DNA from: Lachnospiraceae bacterium UBA7182
Lineage (GTDB): Bacteria; Bacillota; Clostridia; Lachnospirales; Lachnospiraceae
Reading direction: 5' to 3'
Length of the DNA stretch: 43,101 nt
Assembly: GCA_002491115.1 (NCBI GenBank)
Contig: DKVI01000091.1
Location: forward strand, 1-43,101
Below are positions 16,373-24,294 of the stretch, piece after piece (position 1 is the stretch's first letter; every line of letters starts with the position of its first letter). A program made the position numbers and the translations under genes. The notes beneath the pieces were generated by a model, which did not search any database, was not told the origin of the DNA, and saw nothing but the letters and a program-made list of their open reading frames with translations.

Positions 16373-16870
16373 TTATCTTCTGATATTCATATGATCCAGT
16401 ATGGCAGATTGTCTGGCCTCCATGCAGGCGGCATCTTCTTCTGTCATATGATCATATCCCAGCAAGTGTAGCATACTGTGCGCAATAAGAAAAGCATATT
16501 CTCTTTTCCTGTTATGGTTATATCTGTCAGCCTGCTCAGCTACTTTATCCAGAGAGATCACAATATCTCCCAGAAACAGTTCTCCTGTATCCGGATTAAA
16601 GCAGTCTGCCTCATGTTCTTCCGCCCAGGTAAAATCCGCGGGAATCTCATATTCCACCTGGGGAAACGACAGCACATCCGTAGGACGGTCTATGTTTCTG
16701 TATTCCCGGTTAAGCTTATGGATCCCTTCGTCCGAAGTCAGAAGAAGATTGACTTCTGCTTCATAGGGACATTTTTCTTCCTCCAATACCTGATTTACAA
16801 CCGCCCTGGCAATATTTTCAAAATCAAGTTCCAGAGGCGGATCGTACTCTTTTTCTATGTTTAATGTCAT
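16373..16870 (-). CDS. ybeY: Endoribonuclease / rRNA maturation factor YbeY
   Basis: YbeY is a zinc-dependent protein required for 16S rRNA 3' maturation and ribosome quality control. The 165-residue protein carries the metal-binding motif HSMLHLLGYDH, a slight variant of HGxLHLxGYDH, plus RPTDVLSFP and GDIVISLDKV, all diagnostic. I start at the ATG at 16870, preceded by AAGGA about 6 bases upstream; a longer frame from 16954 would add 28 residues unlike the family. It overlaps phoH by 47 bases. In B. subtilis phoH, yqfF and ybeY are neighbours; yqfF is missing here. Confidence 0.94.
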   Translation of the reverse strand: MTLNIEKEYDPPLELDFENIARAVVNQVLEEEKCPYEAEVNLLLTSDEGIHKLNREYRNIDRPTDVLSFPQVEYEIPADFTWAEEHEADCFNPDTGELFLGDIVISLDKVAEQADRYNHNRKREYAFLIAHSMLHLLGYDHMTEEDAACMEARQSAILDHMNIRR

Positions 16871-17846
16871 AGCTGTCCTTTCTTCGGGCCGTCTTCGACT
16901 CATATTCCTCATAAGCCGTGACGATCTTCTGTACCAGCGGGTGGCGCACCACATCCTGGCTGGTCAGCTTACAGAATGTGATCCCTTCTACTTTTCCCAG
17001 CACTTTTTCGGCTACTTCCAGTCCGGATTTCACATCAGGCGACAGGTCTTTCTGACTGCCGTCTCCTGTGACCACGACTTTGGAACAAAAACCGATCCTG
17101 GTTAAAAACATCTTCATCTGCGCCTGGGTGGTATTCTGCGCTTCGTCCAGAATAATAAACGCGTTGTCCAGCGTACGCCCTCTCATATATGCCAGCGGCG
17201 CCACATCGATCAGCCCTTTTTCCATATTTTTCTGGAAGCTGTCCGCCCCCATGATCTGATAGAGAGCATCATACAGAGGCCGAAGGTACGGGTCCACCTT
17301 GCTCTGTAAATCTCCCGGCAGAAAACCCAGCTTTTCCCCTGCCTCTATGGCAGGCCTGGTCAGGATAATCCGCTCCACTTCATTGGATTTGAAAGCGGTA
17401 ATAGCCATAGCCATGGCAAGGTATGTCTTACCGGTACCCGCAGGACCGGTGCCGAACACGACCATATCTTTTCGTATGGCGTCCACATACTGCTTCTGCC
17501 CCAGCGTCTTGGGTTTGATGGCTTTGCCGCTGATGGTATGACATATGGTGTCCCCGTCCACCATAAGAAGCGCGCCTTTTTTGTTTTCCATGGCCAGACT
17601 GATGGCATAATCCACATTCTGTTCCGTGATCCGATTGCCTCTTCTGGACAGCTCCAGAAGCTCAAAAAAGACCTGTTTCGCGCTCTGCACCTGCCCTTCG
17701 TTGCCAATCAGCTTGATCCCGCCGTCTCTGGACAGGATACTTACGCCGATGGATCTTTCAATCTTTTTTAAATAAACGTCAAATTCCCCGCACACATTCT
17801 GTTCATGTTCGGACGGAATATCAAAAATTCGTTCTTCTAATGTCAC
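16824..17846 (-). CDS. phoH: PhoH-family ATPase
   Basis: This is a predicted P-loop ATPase of the PhoH/YbeZ family, often genetically tied to YbeY and rRNA metabolism. In 340 residues I see Walker A GTGPAGTGKT at 132-141 and Walker B ILDEAQNTT near residue 232, and a TRIGFCSKVVVTGD stretch typical of the family. An N-terminal region (about 20-110) matches the KH-like part of PhoH. The very basic C-terminus (KTARRKDSYDIKHRKRVRS) overlaps the start of ybeY. The gene abuts yqfD directly. The physical pairing with ybeY supports a shared RNA role. Confidence 0.93.
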   Translation of the reverse strand: MTLEERIFDIPSEHEQNVCGEFDVYLKKIERSIGVSILSRDGGIKLIGNEGQVQSAKQVFFELLELSRRGNRITEQNVDYAISLAMENKKGALLMVDGDTICHTISGKAIKPKTLGQKQYVDAIRKDMVVFGTGPAGTGKTYLAMAMAITAFKSNEVERIILTRPAIEAGEKLGFLPGDLQSKVDPYLRPLYDALYQIMGADSFQKNMEKGLIDVAPLAYMRGRTLDNAFIILDEAQNTTQAQMKMFLTRIGFCSKVVVTGDGSQKDLSPDVKSGLEVAEKVLGKVEGITFCKLTSQDVVRHPLVQKIVTAYEEYESKTARRKDSYDIKHRKRVRSASGT

Positions 17847-19094
17847 TTACGTCTGTTCCCTTTCTCCGTCAGTCGTATCTTCCTGCTCAGGCGCAGACAT
17901 GACCGGTGTCTGCTCCTGCACGGCCGATTCCTCCAGCACATAGTCGCCAATCGCCGTGCATGTATCTTTGCCAACTACTATTTTAACATTATTTTCAATA
18001 ATTTGAAGTCCCTTTATTCTTAATTTTTCAAAAAAAAGAGACAGGGCCTCTTTCGCAAGCCCCTCGGCTTCCTCTTTTGTATACACAGCGTCCGTGGGGA
18101 TATACTCCTGCCTGGTCGCCTTGCCCAGGACAACGGGCAGATAAAAATTTTCCGTGATCTTAAGGGGAAGTTCGCTTGCAATCAAGTCTGACTGTTCATA
18201 GCCTTCCTGCCACGGAAACGAAATATCAAAGCGCTTTCTCCCCAGAACCAGGTACAGGGAAGTCTCTTTCTTCCCCGTATACACTTTTTTTACATAGTTC
18301 ACAGGAAAAGATTCCTCATACGGTTCGCTGCGCTGAATGAGGATATCGGCGTCCGCATGTACATAGTAAGTATTGGCGGTCTCCCCGTCGTCCCCCAGGA
18401 CTTCCACCCGGCTTTGCACCAGGATATCTCCTTTCTGTACCTCTGCCCCTTCCGACACGGCGGGCGTTCCGCTGCGCACAATCATGGAGACGATCCTGCC
18501 GGGCCGGGCGGCGACGATATCCGCCGGTTCGTCCTTCGGGATCTGTTCAAAGGACGCATCTTCGTTTTCCTGCACATGGATAATCAGCCTCGTACCTTTC
18601 ACCTCGGCGGAGATCCAGGTAATCTCCGGGAAATGTTCCCGAAGCTTTGCCTCAATCGCCTCCCCATGAACATCTTTTTTGGCCATACCATGAACGATCT
18701 GCTCGCTTTCCAGGTATTCTAACACCACCTGATCGCTTAGACTGTAATTCCCTTCCACATGAATATTCCATATAAAAAGAGAAAGCGTATACAGAAGTCC
18801 CATGCAGCCCACCGCTCCTGCGGCGAACAGTTTCCGGTTCTTATACCTGTGGAGGATAAAAGGAAGACCATGTCTTTCCAGGATCACGGCCCTTGTCTTT
18901 GTCTTATGTACCAGCGGCCGAAGTCTGCGGAATCCGCTGATGCTGAGACACATCTCATATTCTGTCCCCACAGAGCGAAGCCCCCACAATACGATATGAT
19001 GATGGCTGCACAGGTTTAAAAAGCGCTCCGGCGAATAACCGGACAGTCGTATGACCACATAACCTTTTATGAATTTCAAAAGATTCGTCAGCAA
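17847..19094 (-). CDS. yqfD: Sporulation protein YqfD
   Basis: YqfD is a membrane protein made in the mother cell in B. subtilis (sigma-E regulon) and needed for efficient sporulation. This 415-residue homolog starts LLKFIKGYVVIRLSGYSPERFLN (typical), has one membrane helix (about residues 90-109) and a long extracytoplasmic domain with a POTRA-like or barrel-sandwich stretch (KKDVHGEAIEAKLREHFPEI and RVEVLGDDGE). The start is a TTG at 19094 with GGAG about 10 bases upstream. It overlaps the yqfC stop by 7 bases. The tail is Glu/Gln-rich and variable. Regulation by sigma-E is inferred from the family, not read from a promoter. Confidence 0.92.
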   Translation of the reverse strand: MLTNLLKFIKGYVVIRLSGYSPERFLNLCSHHHIVLWGLRSVGTEYEMCLSISGFRRLRPLVHKTKTRAVILERHGLPFILHRYKNRKLFAAGAVGCMGLLYTLSLFIWNIHVEGNYSLSDQVVLEYLESEQIVHGMAKKDVHGEAIEAKLREHFPEITWISAEVKGTRLIIHVQENEDASFEQIPKDEPADIVAARPGRIVSMIVRSGTPAVSEGAEVQKGDILVQSRVEVLGDDGETANTYYVHADADILIQRSEPYEESFPVNYVKKVYTGKKETSLYLVLGRKRFDISFPWQEGYEQSDLIASELPLKITENFYLPVVLGKATRQEYIPTDAVYTKEEAEGLAKEALSLFFEKLRIKGLQIIENNVKIVVGKDTCTAIGDYVLEESAVQEQTPVMSAPEQEDTTDGEREQT

Positions 19095-19348
19095 TAACGG
19101 ATTTCTCCAATCTCACCCGATATTTTCATCTCATCTTCCGTATAGTAATCAATATGCAGATGATTCCCGCACAGGGTCATCTGGCAGGTCCTGGTCTGCA
19201 GGCGGATCTTCTGTTCCGTATATTCTATGATCCCTCTGTAATTTTCTATATAGGCTTCGCTTCTGCCCGTCACCGTCAGGACGGCGGCGCCCATAACCAG
19301 GTCTTTGGGAAGCTTCAGCCGCTCCGCCATCTGTTCCCTAAGTTTCAT
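19088..19348 (-). CDS. yqfC: Sporulation protein YqfC (YabP/YqfC family)
   Basis: This is an 86-residue member of the YabP/YqfC family, small sporulation proteins. The sequence KLPKDLVMGAAVLTVTG at about 11-27, followed by EAYIENYRGIIEYTE, is characteristic. The C-terminal half forms short beta strands, as in the family. It is always paired with yqfD, and here the two overlap by 7 bases. The gene opens the yqfC-yqfD-phoH-ybeY run. Its upstream 60 bases are AT-rich (TATTATAGT), compatible with a promoter, but I could not assign a sigma factor. Confidence 0.92.
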   Translation of the reverse strand: MKLREQMAERLKLPKDLVMGAAVLTVTGRSEAYIENYRGIIEYTEQKIRLQTRTCQMTLCGNHLHIDYYTEDEMKISGEIGEIRYC

Positions 19349-19408
19349 CGCGTACCTGCCTGAACATTTACTATAATATATTGTGGTGCAGGCCGTTTTA
19401 TGTCCGTC

Positions 19409-19945
19409 TTATTCTCTGTACAGAAGAAGGCTGAACCAGGTCACAAGACTGGCGCCGTTCATAAAAGTAATGCCATGGCGTTCCGCCAGGTCCGTCACAA
19501 GGATTCCGTAGCTTTCGATACAGGGAAACATCCGGTCGGGATGCCGGCAGGGCGCGTCGGGATAGGCGCAGGATTCACAGTTGGCGCAGGATTCCGTGGA
19601 CAATACCAGCACATCTTTACACTGTCCGCAGAACAAATCCCGTATGTGCCTTGTGATCTTCTCATGCTCCATCCGGGTAGCCAGCGTCTCCTGCATATCG
19701 GCGATATCCGTCACCTCCGCCACCGTTGTAAAAATAAAGCCTCCTGTGTAGGACATACATCTTTGTCTGCATTCTTCCACGGTTCCCATCGCCGGAGGGC
19801 AGGACCAGGATTTTCCGTACTGCGGACATTCTGTCCGACAGATATAACGGACCTGCTCCAGAAACGTAAGATCCTCCGGACGGATAAACGCATATTCGCA
19901 GACAGGGTATTCGGCGATCTGCCCTGTAATTATTTCCTGATTCAT
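19409..19945 (-). CDS. DUF2284 cysteine-rich metal-binding protein
   Basis: The 178-residue protein is rich in cysteine. It has CRTECPQYGKSWSCPP in the middle and a C-terminal cluster containing C-x2-C-x2-C spacing (CANCESC) and further cysteines (DAPCRHP, FPCIESYG). Such arrangements bind iron-sulfur clusters or zinc and are typical of DUF2284. No enzyme activity is established. The ATG at 19945 has AGGAG 8 bases upstream; the longer frame from 20002 has no RBS. It is followed by yqfC after 60 bases. It may have its own promoter in the 290-base gap upstream. Confidence 0.85.
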   Translation of the reverse strand: MNQEIITGQIAEYPVCEYAFIRPEDLTFLEQVRYICRTECPQYGKSWSCPPAMGTVEECRQRCMSYTGGFIFTTVAEVTDIADMQETLATRMEHEKITRHIRDLFCGQCKDVLVLSTESCANCESCAYPDAPCRHPDRMFPCIESYGILVTDLAERHGITFMNGASLVTWFSLLLYRE

Positions 19946-20082
19946 TGTATTTTTCTCCTGTTTTCGTTGTCCCATATCAGCCAGGCAGCTTTTCCAAAAC
20001 ATGCGCCTGTGATTCTCAGGTTATCTATTACTCTACACCATATTTACATAAAATGGAAGTTCTTTTTCAAACCGCTCAAGTA

Positions 20083-20103
20083 CTGCGCCAACTCACGGCG
20101 CAG
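20083..20103. repeat. Inverted repeat in the gap between the DUF2284 and small plus-strand genes
   Basis: CTGCGCC (20083-20089) and GGCGCAG (20097-20103) form a perfect 7-bp stem with a 7-base loop. No U-tract follows on either strand, so it may be an operator or a remnant. The rest of the gap (19946-20235) holds the RBS and possible promoter of the DUF2284 gene on the minus strand and a plus-strand promoter at 20161-20189. Confidence 0.4.
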
Positions 20104-20160
20104 CTGACACAAGTTTGATACAACAGAATGATAAACCATACGACGAGGCAAATAGTTTTT

Positions 20161-20189
20161 TTGACTGGAAGATATTTTCATGATATGGT
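20161..20189 (+). promoter_or_regulatory. Sigma-A promoter of the small plus-strand gene
   Basis: TTGACT (20161-20166), 17 bases, TATGGT (20184-20189), with TGA directly before the -10 box giving an extended -10. It lies about 24 bases before a small ATG frame and 47 bases before the TTG start of the 69-residue frame. Confidence 0.65.
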
Positions 20190-20212
20190 AAAATTAAAAA
20201 AGAGGAGTTGAT

Positions 20213-20260
20213 ATGATCCGGAAAGGAGGCGCCCATTGGAAAAAATTGTCGGCGCTGTAA
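20213..20260 (+). CDS. Possible 15-residue leader peptide
   Basis: An ATG at 20213, with AGAGGAG five bases upstream, opens a 15-codon frame ending in TAA. The ribosome binding site of the next gene (AAAGGAGG, 20222-20229) is inside this frame, and the two frames overlap in different registers. It could couple or tune translation of the 69-residue protein. It may also be a chance frame. Confidence 0.3.
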   Translation: MIRKGGAHWKKLSAL

Positions 20261-20445
20261 CTGTTATGAGTGATGCTGATGCATCTGAAATATGGAATAT
20301 AATTTTGTCAAAGTTCTCCCCGGTCACCTGGGATGATATTGAAGAGGTAGAACCTGACGACATTGACCTGCAAATGTTAAAAGCGATCGAATCAGATCCA
20401 GATTGCCATGAATTTACCAAAGAAAGCGATATTCATTGGGAATAA
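20236..20445 (+). CDS. Small acidic protein of unknown function
   Basis: I do not recognise this 69-residue protein. It is acidic, with a predicted N-terminal strand (EKIVGAVTVM), an amphipathic helix with several Trp/Asp/Glu residues (ASEIWNIILSKF), and an acidic C-terminal part (DDIEEVEPDDIDLQMLKAI). There is no signal peptide, membrane segment or metal motif. The start is a TTG with a perfect AAAGGAGG six bases upstream and a good sigma-A promoter before it. It stands alone on the plus strand between minus-strand genes and faces a strong hairpin 32 bases after its stop. Acidic size and isolation recall antitoxins, but no toxin gene is next to it, so I do not claim that. Confidence 0.68.
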   Translation: MEKIVGAVTVMSDADASEIWNIILSKFSPVTWDDIEEVEPDDIDLQMLKAIESDPDCHEFTKESDIHWE

Positions 20446-20476
20446 TCGGAGCATTCATGTGATGCGCAAAAAGAAC

Positions 20477-20513
20477 GAGCCCCCGGAAGTATCATGACTG
20501 CTTCTGGGGGCTC
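20477..20513 (-). terminator. Strong hairpin terminator after the LysM-GH18 gene
   Basis: Arms 20477-20489 and 20501-20513 form a 13-bp GC-rich stem with one G-T pair and an 11-base loop. In the minus direction it is followed by a T-rich stretch (GTTCTTTTTG), as for an intrinsic terminator. In the plus direction it lies after the 69-residue gene, but the T-tract is poor, so plus-strand termination would be weaker. Confidence 0.75.
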
Positions 20514-20535
20514 CCATTCGTATTTTCGCTTTACG

Positions 20536-21660
20536 TCAGCCGGACATTTCTTCCAGAAGCAGCCAGTTGGCTCTGAACGGGCGCATCAGGTTCCAATATC
20601 CTACGCCCCGGAAACCGTAGTCCGACGCGGTGCGCAGCTTTACTTCCATGCTCCTGACATCCTCAAACCACACTTCATGAGTAAGACCGTCTTTTTCATA
20701 ACGAAACCAGGGACTTTGCGCCGTCTCGTCAAACTGGATCTCGGCTCCCTGCTCCTGAGCAATTCTGACGGCTTCCACATTCCCGATCAGCTTTGCGGCG
20801 GATGTGCCGCGCACAAAGGGCAGCGTCCAGTCATAGCCGTAGTTGGGAATCCCCATCATAATCTGATCCGCCGGTATCTCCGTCACCGCATAGTCAAGAA
20901 CCTGCCTGACTTTATCAATAGGCGCCACCGCCATGGCGGGACCGTAAGTATATCCCCATTCGTACGTCATTAAAAAGACCCGGTCCGCGCTCTCTCCCAG
21001 CAGCCGGTAATCCATCCCTTCATACAAAAGTCCCGCCTGGTCCCCGGAAGTCTTGGGGGCCAGCGCCACGGATACTTCATATCCGTTTTCATGCATCACG
21101 TCCCTGAGCTCCCCTACAAATCGTGCATAGGCTTCTTTGTCTTCGGGGAAAATGTACTCAAAATCCACATCCACGCCCGCGTATCCGCGATCCTGCACAG
21201 TCTGTAAAAGCTGGCGGATCAGATTATTTTTGACAGTCTCGTCCGTCACGGCCAGTTTGACCAGATAGTTATTAAAGTTTCTGTCCTCTCCGAACGGCGT
21301 CAGCACCAGATAAGGACGCACGCCCGCCTGCCAGGCTTCCTCAATCAAAGGCAGGTCATCTTTCACAGGCGGAATCAGTTCTCCCATGGTGGTAAAACCG
21401 TAAGAAAAGACAAGGAATTCGTCTATATGATGCAGGGCCTCTCTTAAAACGGGCATGCTTATATAGGGATAGGCGTATCCGCTGACTTTAAGATCACGGA
21501 TCGGTTCCGGAAGCGGCGGTATCCCCGGAAGCAGCAGAGCTTCCCCAACTACCAGCATACGTCCTTCTATCTGATTTGCATAAGCGATCTCGTCAGCCAG
21601 AATCCCGTACTGCTGCCCGATCGAATATAACGAGTCCCCCGGTTTTACAACATAAATCAT
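20536..21660 (-). CDS. LysM-GH18 protein, YaaH/SleL-like
   Basis: This is a predicted glycosyl hydrolase acting on spore cortex peptidoglycan, like the SleL/YaaH N-acetylglucosaminidases. Residues 1-46 are a LysM domain (VVKPGDSLYSIGQQYGI). A GH18 barrel follows, with the catalytic signature GVDVDFEYI at 162-170; Glu168 is the expected acid. The barrel is followed by YWNLMRPFR near the C-terminus, also typical. At 374 residues and one LysM it is shorter than B. subtilis YaaH, which has two. There is no signal peptide, fitting a protein packed into the spore coat during sporulation. GGGAG precedes the ATG by 6-7 bases and a strong terminator follows the gene. Confidence 0.9.
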   Translation of the reverse strand: MIYVVKPGDSLYSIGQQYGILADEIAYANQIEGRMLVVGEALLLPGIPPLPEPIRDLKVSGYAYPYISMPVLREALHHIDEFLVFSYGFTTMGELIPPVKDDLPLIEEAWQAGVRPYLVLTPFGEDRNFNNYLVKLAVTDETVKNNLIRQLLQTVQDRGYAGVDVDFEYIFPEDKEAYARFVGELRDVMHENGYEVSVALAPKTSGDQAGLLYEGMDYRLLGESADRVFLMTYEWGYTYGPAMAVAPIDKVRQVLDYAVTEIPADQIMMGIPNYGYDWTLPFVRGTSAAKLIGNVEAVRIAQEQGAEIQFDETAQSPWFRYEKDGLTHEVWFEDVRSMEVKLRTASDYGFRGVGYWNLMRPFRANWLLLEEMSG

Positions 21661-21727
21661 ATCTGCTCTCCCACATAGAGCTGTCTTTTTACTACTCTAT
21701 GCAGGGAAAGACGCAAAAAGACGCCGA

Positions 21728-22009
21728 TTACAAAAGACTTGCCATGAACAGTTCGTAAAAATCGTCCTCTCCGTCCAGTTTCGGAGAATTTTCTCCGCCG
21801 CCGTTGGTGCTTCTTCTCATATTTCCGTAAAATTCTTCCCCTGCCTGGATCAGTTCCATCACATAGATGGGATAACCCAGTTCCTGACATTTTTTGCAGA
21901 ACGCGTCCACCGGCTTTTCAGACTGCCGGGTAGCAAGAAGCGCCTGACGGATTGCGGGGTCTTTTTTCGCCTTATTCTGAAGTTCGTCTAAAAGTTCCAC
22001 TGTTGTCAT
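21728..22009 (-). CDS. Nif11-like small protein with a C-terminal Gly-Gly-Gly segment
   Basis: The 93-residue protein (ATG at 22009, AGGGA 5 bases upstream) has an N-terminal part like the Nif11 family: a helix ELLDELQNKAKKDPAIRQAL, then a short Cys-containing helix with KCQELGYPI and a further helix. After this comes NGGGEN and an acidic tail (DGEDDFYELFMASLL). Nif11 domains often serve as leaders of ribosomally made peptides cleaved after a double glycine, but no modification enzyme or peptidase-ABC gene is nearby. A longer start at 22036 is possible, directly after the hemL stop, but has no RBS. Function here is unknown. Confidence 0.6.
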   Translation of the reverse strand: MTTVELLDELQNKAKKDPAIRQALLATRQSEKPVDAFCKKCQELGYPIYVMELIQAGEEFYGNMRRSTNGGGENSPKLDGEDDFYELFMASLL

Positions 22010-22036
22010 ATCTGTCCCTGTCTTTCTTCCTGACAT

Positions 22037-23311
22037 TCAGGAAAAATATTCTCTTATACAGTCTAATGTATATTGTATATCCTGTTCGGTGTGGGCGTCC
22101 GATAAAAACATGGCTTCAAACTGGGACGGCGCTATATAGATGCCCTTTGCAAGCATATGGGCAAAATACCCTTTGAAAGCCTCCGTATCCGACCGTTTCG
22201 CGCTCGTATAGTCCGTTACCGGCTCCGGCGAAAAGAACATACAGCCAAGCGAACCCACATGGTTGACCCGGTAAGGAAGCGCATATTCTTTGCACAGCGC
22301 TTCCATGCCGCCGTACAGAAGCGCTCCGTACCCGGCGAGCTTATCATACACCTGGGGATGTTCGTTTAAGTAAGAAAGCTGGGCATACCCCGCCGCCATA
22401 GCCACCGGATTACCGCTTAAGGTGCCCGCCTGATAGACGCTGCCCACAGGAGCCACCACTTCCATAATCTCTTTCTTCCCGCCGTAAGCGCCCACCGGCA
22501 TACCGCCGCCGATGATCTTTCCGTAAGTGGTCAGATCCGCCTCAATACCGTAATATTCCTGTGCCCCGCCTCTGGCAAGACGAAAACCTGTGATCACCTC
22601 GTCAAAAATCAACACGGCTTTATATTCTGTACACAGTTCGCGCAGCCTTTTAAGAAATCCTTCCTTTGGAGGCACCACGCCCATATTGGCTCCCACAGGC
22701 TCCAGAATCACTGCCGCAATCTCGTGTCCGCAGGCGTCAAAAAGGGCTTCCACGCCGGAAATGTCATTATAAGCAGCCAGCAGCGTATCCTGAGTACATC
22801 CGGCCGGTACACCGGAGCTGTCCGGCACGCCTGCCGTCATAACGCCGGAGCCTGCTTTGACCAGCATGGCATCACAGTGGCCATGATAGCAGCCTTCAAA
22901 CTTTAATATCTTATCCCTTCCTGTATATCCTCTGGCCGCGCGGATGGCGCTCATAACCGCCTCGGTGCCGGAGTTTACCATACGCACCATCTCGACAGAA
23001 GGAACCATACTGCAGATCAGGCGGGCCATATCTACCTCTGCTTCGGTGGCCGCACCAAAGCTTAATCCCTTTTTACAGGCTTCCTCCACCTTCTTTAGTA
23101 CCATAGGACAGGCATGTCCTAAAATCATAGGTCCCCAGGAGCCGATATAATCCAGATAACGGTTCCCGTCCGCGTCGGTCAGATACGCGCCCTGGGCGGA
23201 TGCGATAAACCTGGGCGTCATGCCCACAGAACCAAACGCCCGCACGGGGGAATTGACGCCTCCCGGAATCAGCGTTACAGCTTCTCTAAAAAGTTCTTCC
23301 GACCTTGTCAT
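22037..23311 (-). CDS. hemL: Glutamate-1-semialdehyde 2,1-aminomutase
   Basis: HemL converts glutamate-1-semialdehyde to 5-aminolevulinate in the C5 pathway of tetrapyrrole synthesis, using PLP. The 424-residue protein contains the PLP-lysine motif TYGKIIGGGMPVGAYGG and the N-terminal GGVNSPVRAFGSVG, both diagnostic. I start at the ATG at 23311, with GGGAGG about 9 bases upstream; it shares one base with the hemB stop (TGATG). A longer frame to 23413 only adds a hemB shadow. It is the third gene of the sirC-hemB-hemL operon. Confidence 0.96.
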   Translation of the reverse strand: MTRSEELFREAVTLIPGGVNSPVRAFGSVGMTPRFIASAQGAYLTDADGNRYLDYIGSWGPMILGHACPMVLKKVEEACKKGLSFGAATEAEVDMARLICSMVPSVEMVRMVNSGTEAVMSAIRAARGYTGRDKILKFEGCYHGHCDAMLVKAGSGVMTAGVPDSSGVPAGCTQDTLLAAYNDISGVEALFDACGHEIAAVILEPVGANMGVVPPKEGFLKRLRELCTEYKAVLIFDEVITGFRLARGGAQEYYGIEADLTTYGKIIGGGMPVGAYGGKKEIMEVVAPVGSVYQAGTLSGNPVAMAAGYAQLSYLNEHPQVYDKLAGYGALLYGGMEALCKEYALPYRVNHVGSLGCMFFSPEPVTDYTSAKRSDTEAFKGYFAHMLAKGIYIAPSQFEAMFLSDAHTEQDIQYTLDCIREYFS

Positions 23312-24294
23312 CAGCCAATCCTCCCTTCGTCCATATAATGCGCGATCTCTTTTGCGTAATACGTCATATAAATATCGGTGCCTGCCCGGTACGCGCCGGC
23401 GGCCATCTCGCACAGGATGGCGGCTTCGTCGATATAGCCCAGTTTCGCCCCCGCTTTCACCATAGCGTATTCCCCGCTGACACTGTAGGCGGCCATGGGA
23501 ACCTGAGTCGCGTCCTTAATCTCCCGGACCAGATCCAGATAGGACATGGCAGGCTTGACCATAATAATATCAGCCCCCTCCTGAATATCCAGAAGGGCCT
23601 CTTTCATGGCTTCCCTCCGGTTATGATAATCCATCTGGTAGCTTTTCCTGTCTCCGAAAGACGGCGCGCTCCCTGCCGCATCCCTGAACGGGCCGTAAAA
23701 AGCGGAAGCGTATTTTACCGCGTAAGACATAATAGGCGTCGTAATAAATCCTTTCTGATCCAGCGCTTCCCGGATGGCACGGATATGCCCGTCCATCATA
23801 TCCGACGGCGCCACCATATCCGCCCCTGCCTGCACCTGGGATACCGCGATCTGCGCCAGCTTTTCCAGGGTCAGATCATTATCCACATAAGTGTCCTTTA
23901 AGATACCGCAGTGGCCGTGGCTTGTATACTCGCACATACAGACGTCCCCGATGCAGTACAACTCCGGCACTTCTTTTTTGGCTTTCTCCAGAGCCGTCTG
24001 CACGATACCGTCGCAGGCATAAGCCCCGCTTCCCACTTCGTCTTTATGATCCGGTATGCCAAACAGCATAACGCTTGTGACACCTGCGTCCATCAACTCA
24101 TACAAGAGCTTTGGCATCCGATCCACGCTGTAACGGAACTGCCCCGGCATGGTGGGAATCTCTTCCTCGATGTTCTCTCCCGCTTTTACAAACATGGGAT
24201 ATACAAGGGAACTTTTATCCATGCGGGTTTCCCGCACCATCTTTCTTAGATTCGCCGATGTGCGAAGCCGCCTCGGCCTGATTGTCATTTCCAT
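23311..24294 (-). CDS. hemB: Delta-aminolevulinic acid dehydratase (porphobilinogen synthase)
   Basis: HemB joins two 5-aminolevulinate molecules into porphobilinogen. The 327-residue protein begins RPRRLRTSANLRKMVRET, as in the family. It has the zinc-type metal site DVCMCEYTSHGHCG near residue 119 and two active-site lysine regions: SYAVKYASAFYGPFRDAAGS near 195 and MVKPAMSYLDL near 247. It overlaps the sirC frame by 80 bases, with GAGG about 10 bases before its ATG. The order sirC-hemB-hemL is that of a siroheme/heme precursor operon, but hemA, hemC and hemD are not in the window. Confidence 0.96.
   Translation of the reverse strand: MEMTIRPRRLRTSANLRKMVRETRMDKSSLVYPMFVKAGENIEEEIPTMPGQFRYSVDRMPKLLYELMDAGVTSVMLFGIPDHKDEVGSGAYACDGIVQTALEKAKKEVPELYCIGDVCMCEYTSHGHCGILKDTYVDNDLTLEKLAQIAVSQVQAGADMVAPSDMMDGHIRAIREALDQKGFITTPIMSYAVKYASAFYGPFRDAAGSAPSFGDRKSYQMDYHNRREAMKEALLDIQEGADIIMVKPAMSYLDLVREIKDATQVPMAAYSVSGEYAMVKAGAKLGYIDEAAILCEMAAGAYRAGTDIYMTYYAKEIAHYMDEGRIG

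Noticed and set aside
20236..20445. Antitoxin of a toxin-antitoxin pair
   Set aside because: The protein is small and acidic, but no toxin-like frame lies beside it and it has no recognisable DNA-binding domain.
22010..22036. Alternative start of the Nif11-like protein at the ATG directly after hemL
   Set aside because: There is no ribosome binding site before it. The ATG at 22009 has AGGGA upstream and starts nearer the family core.
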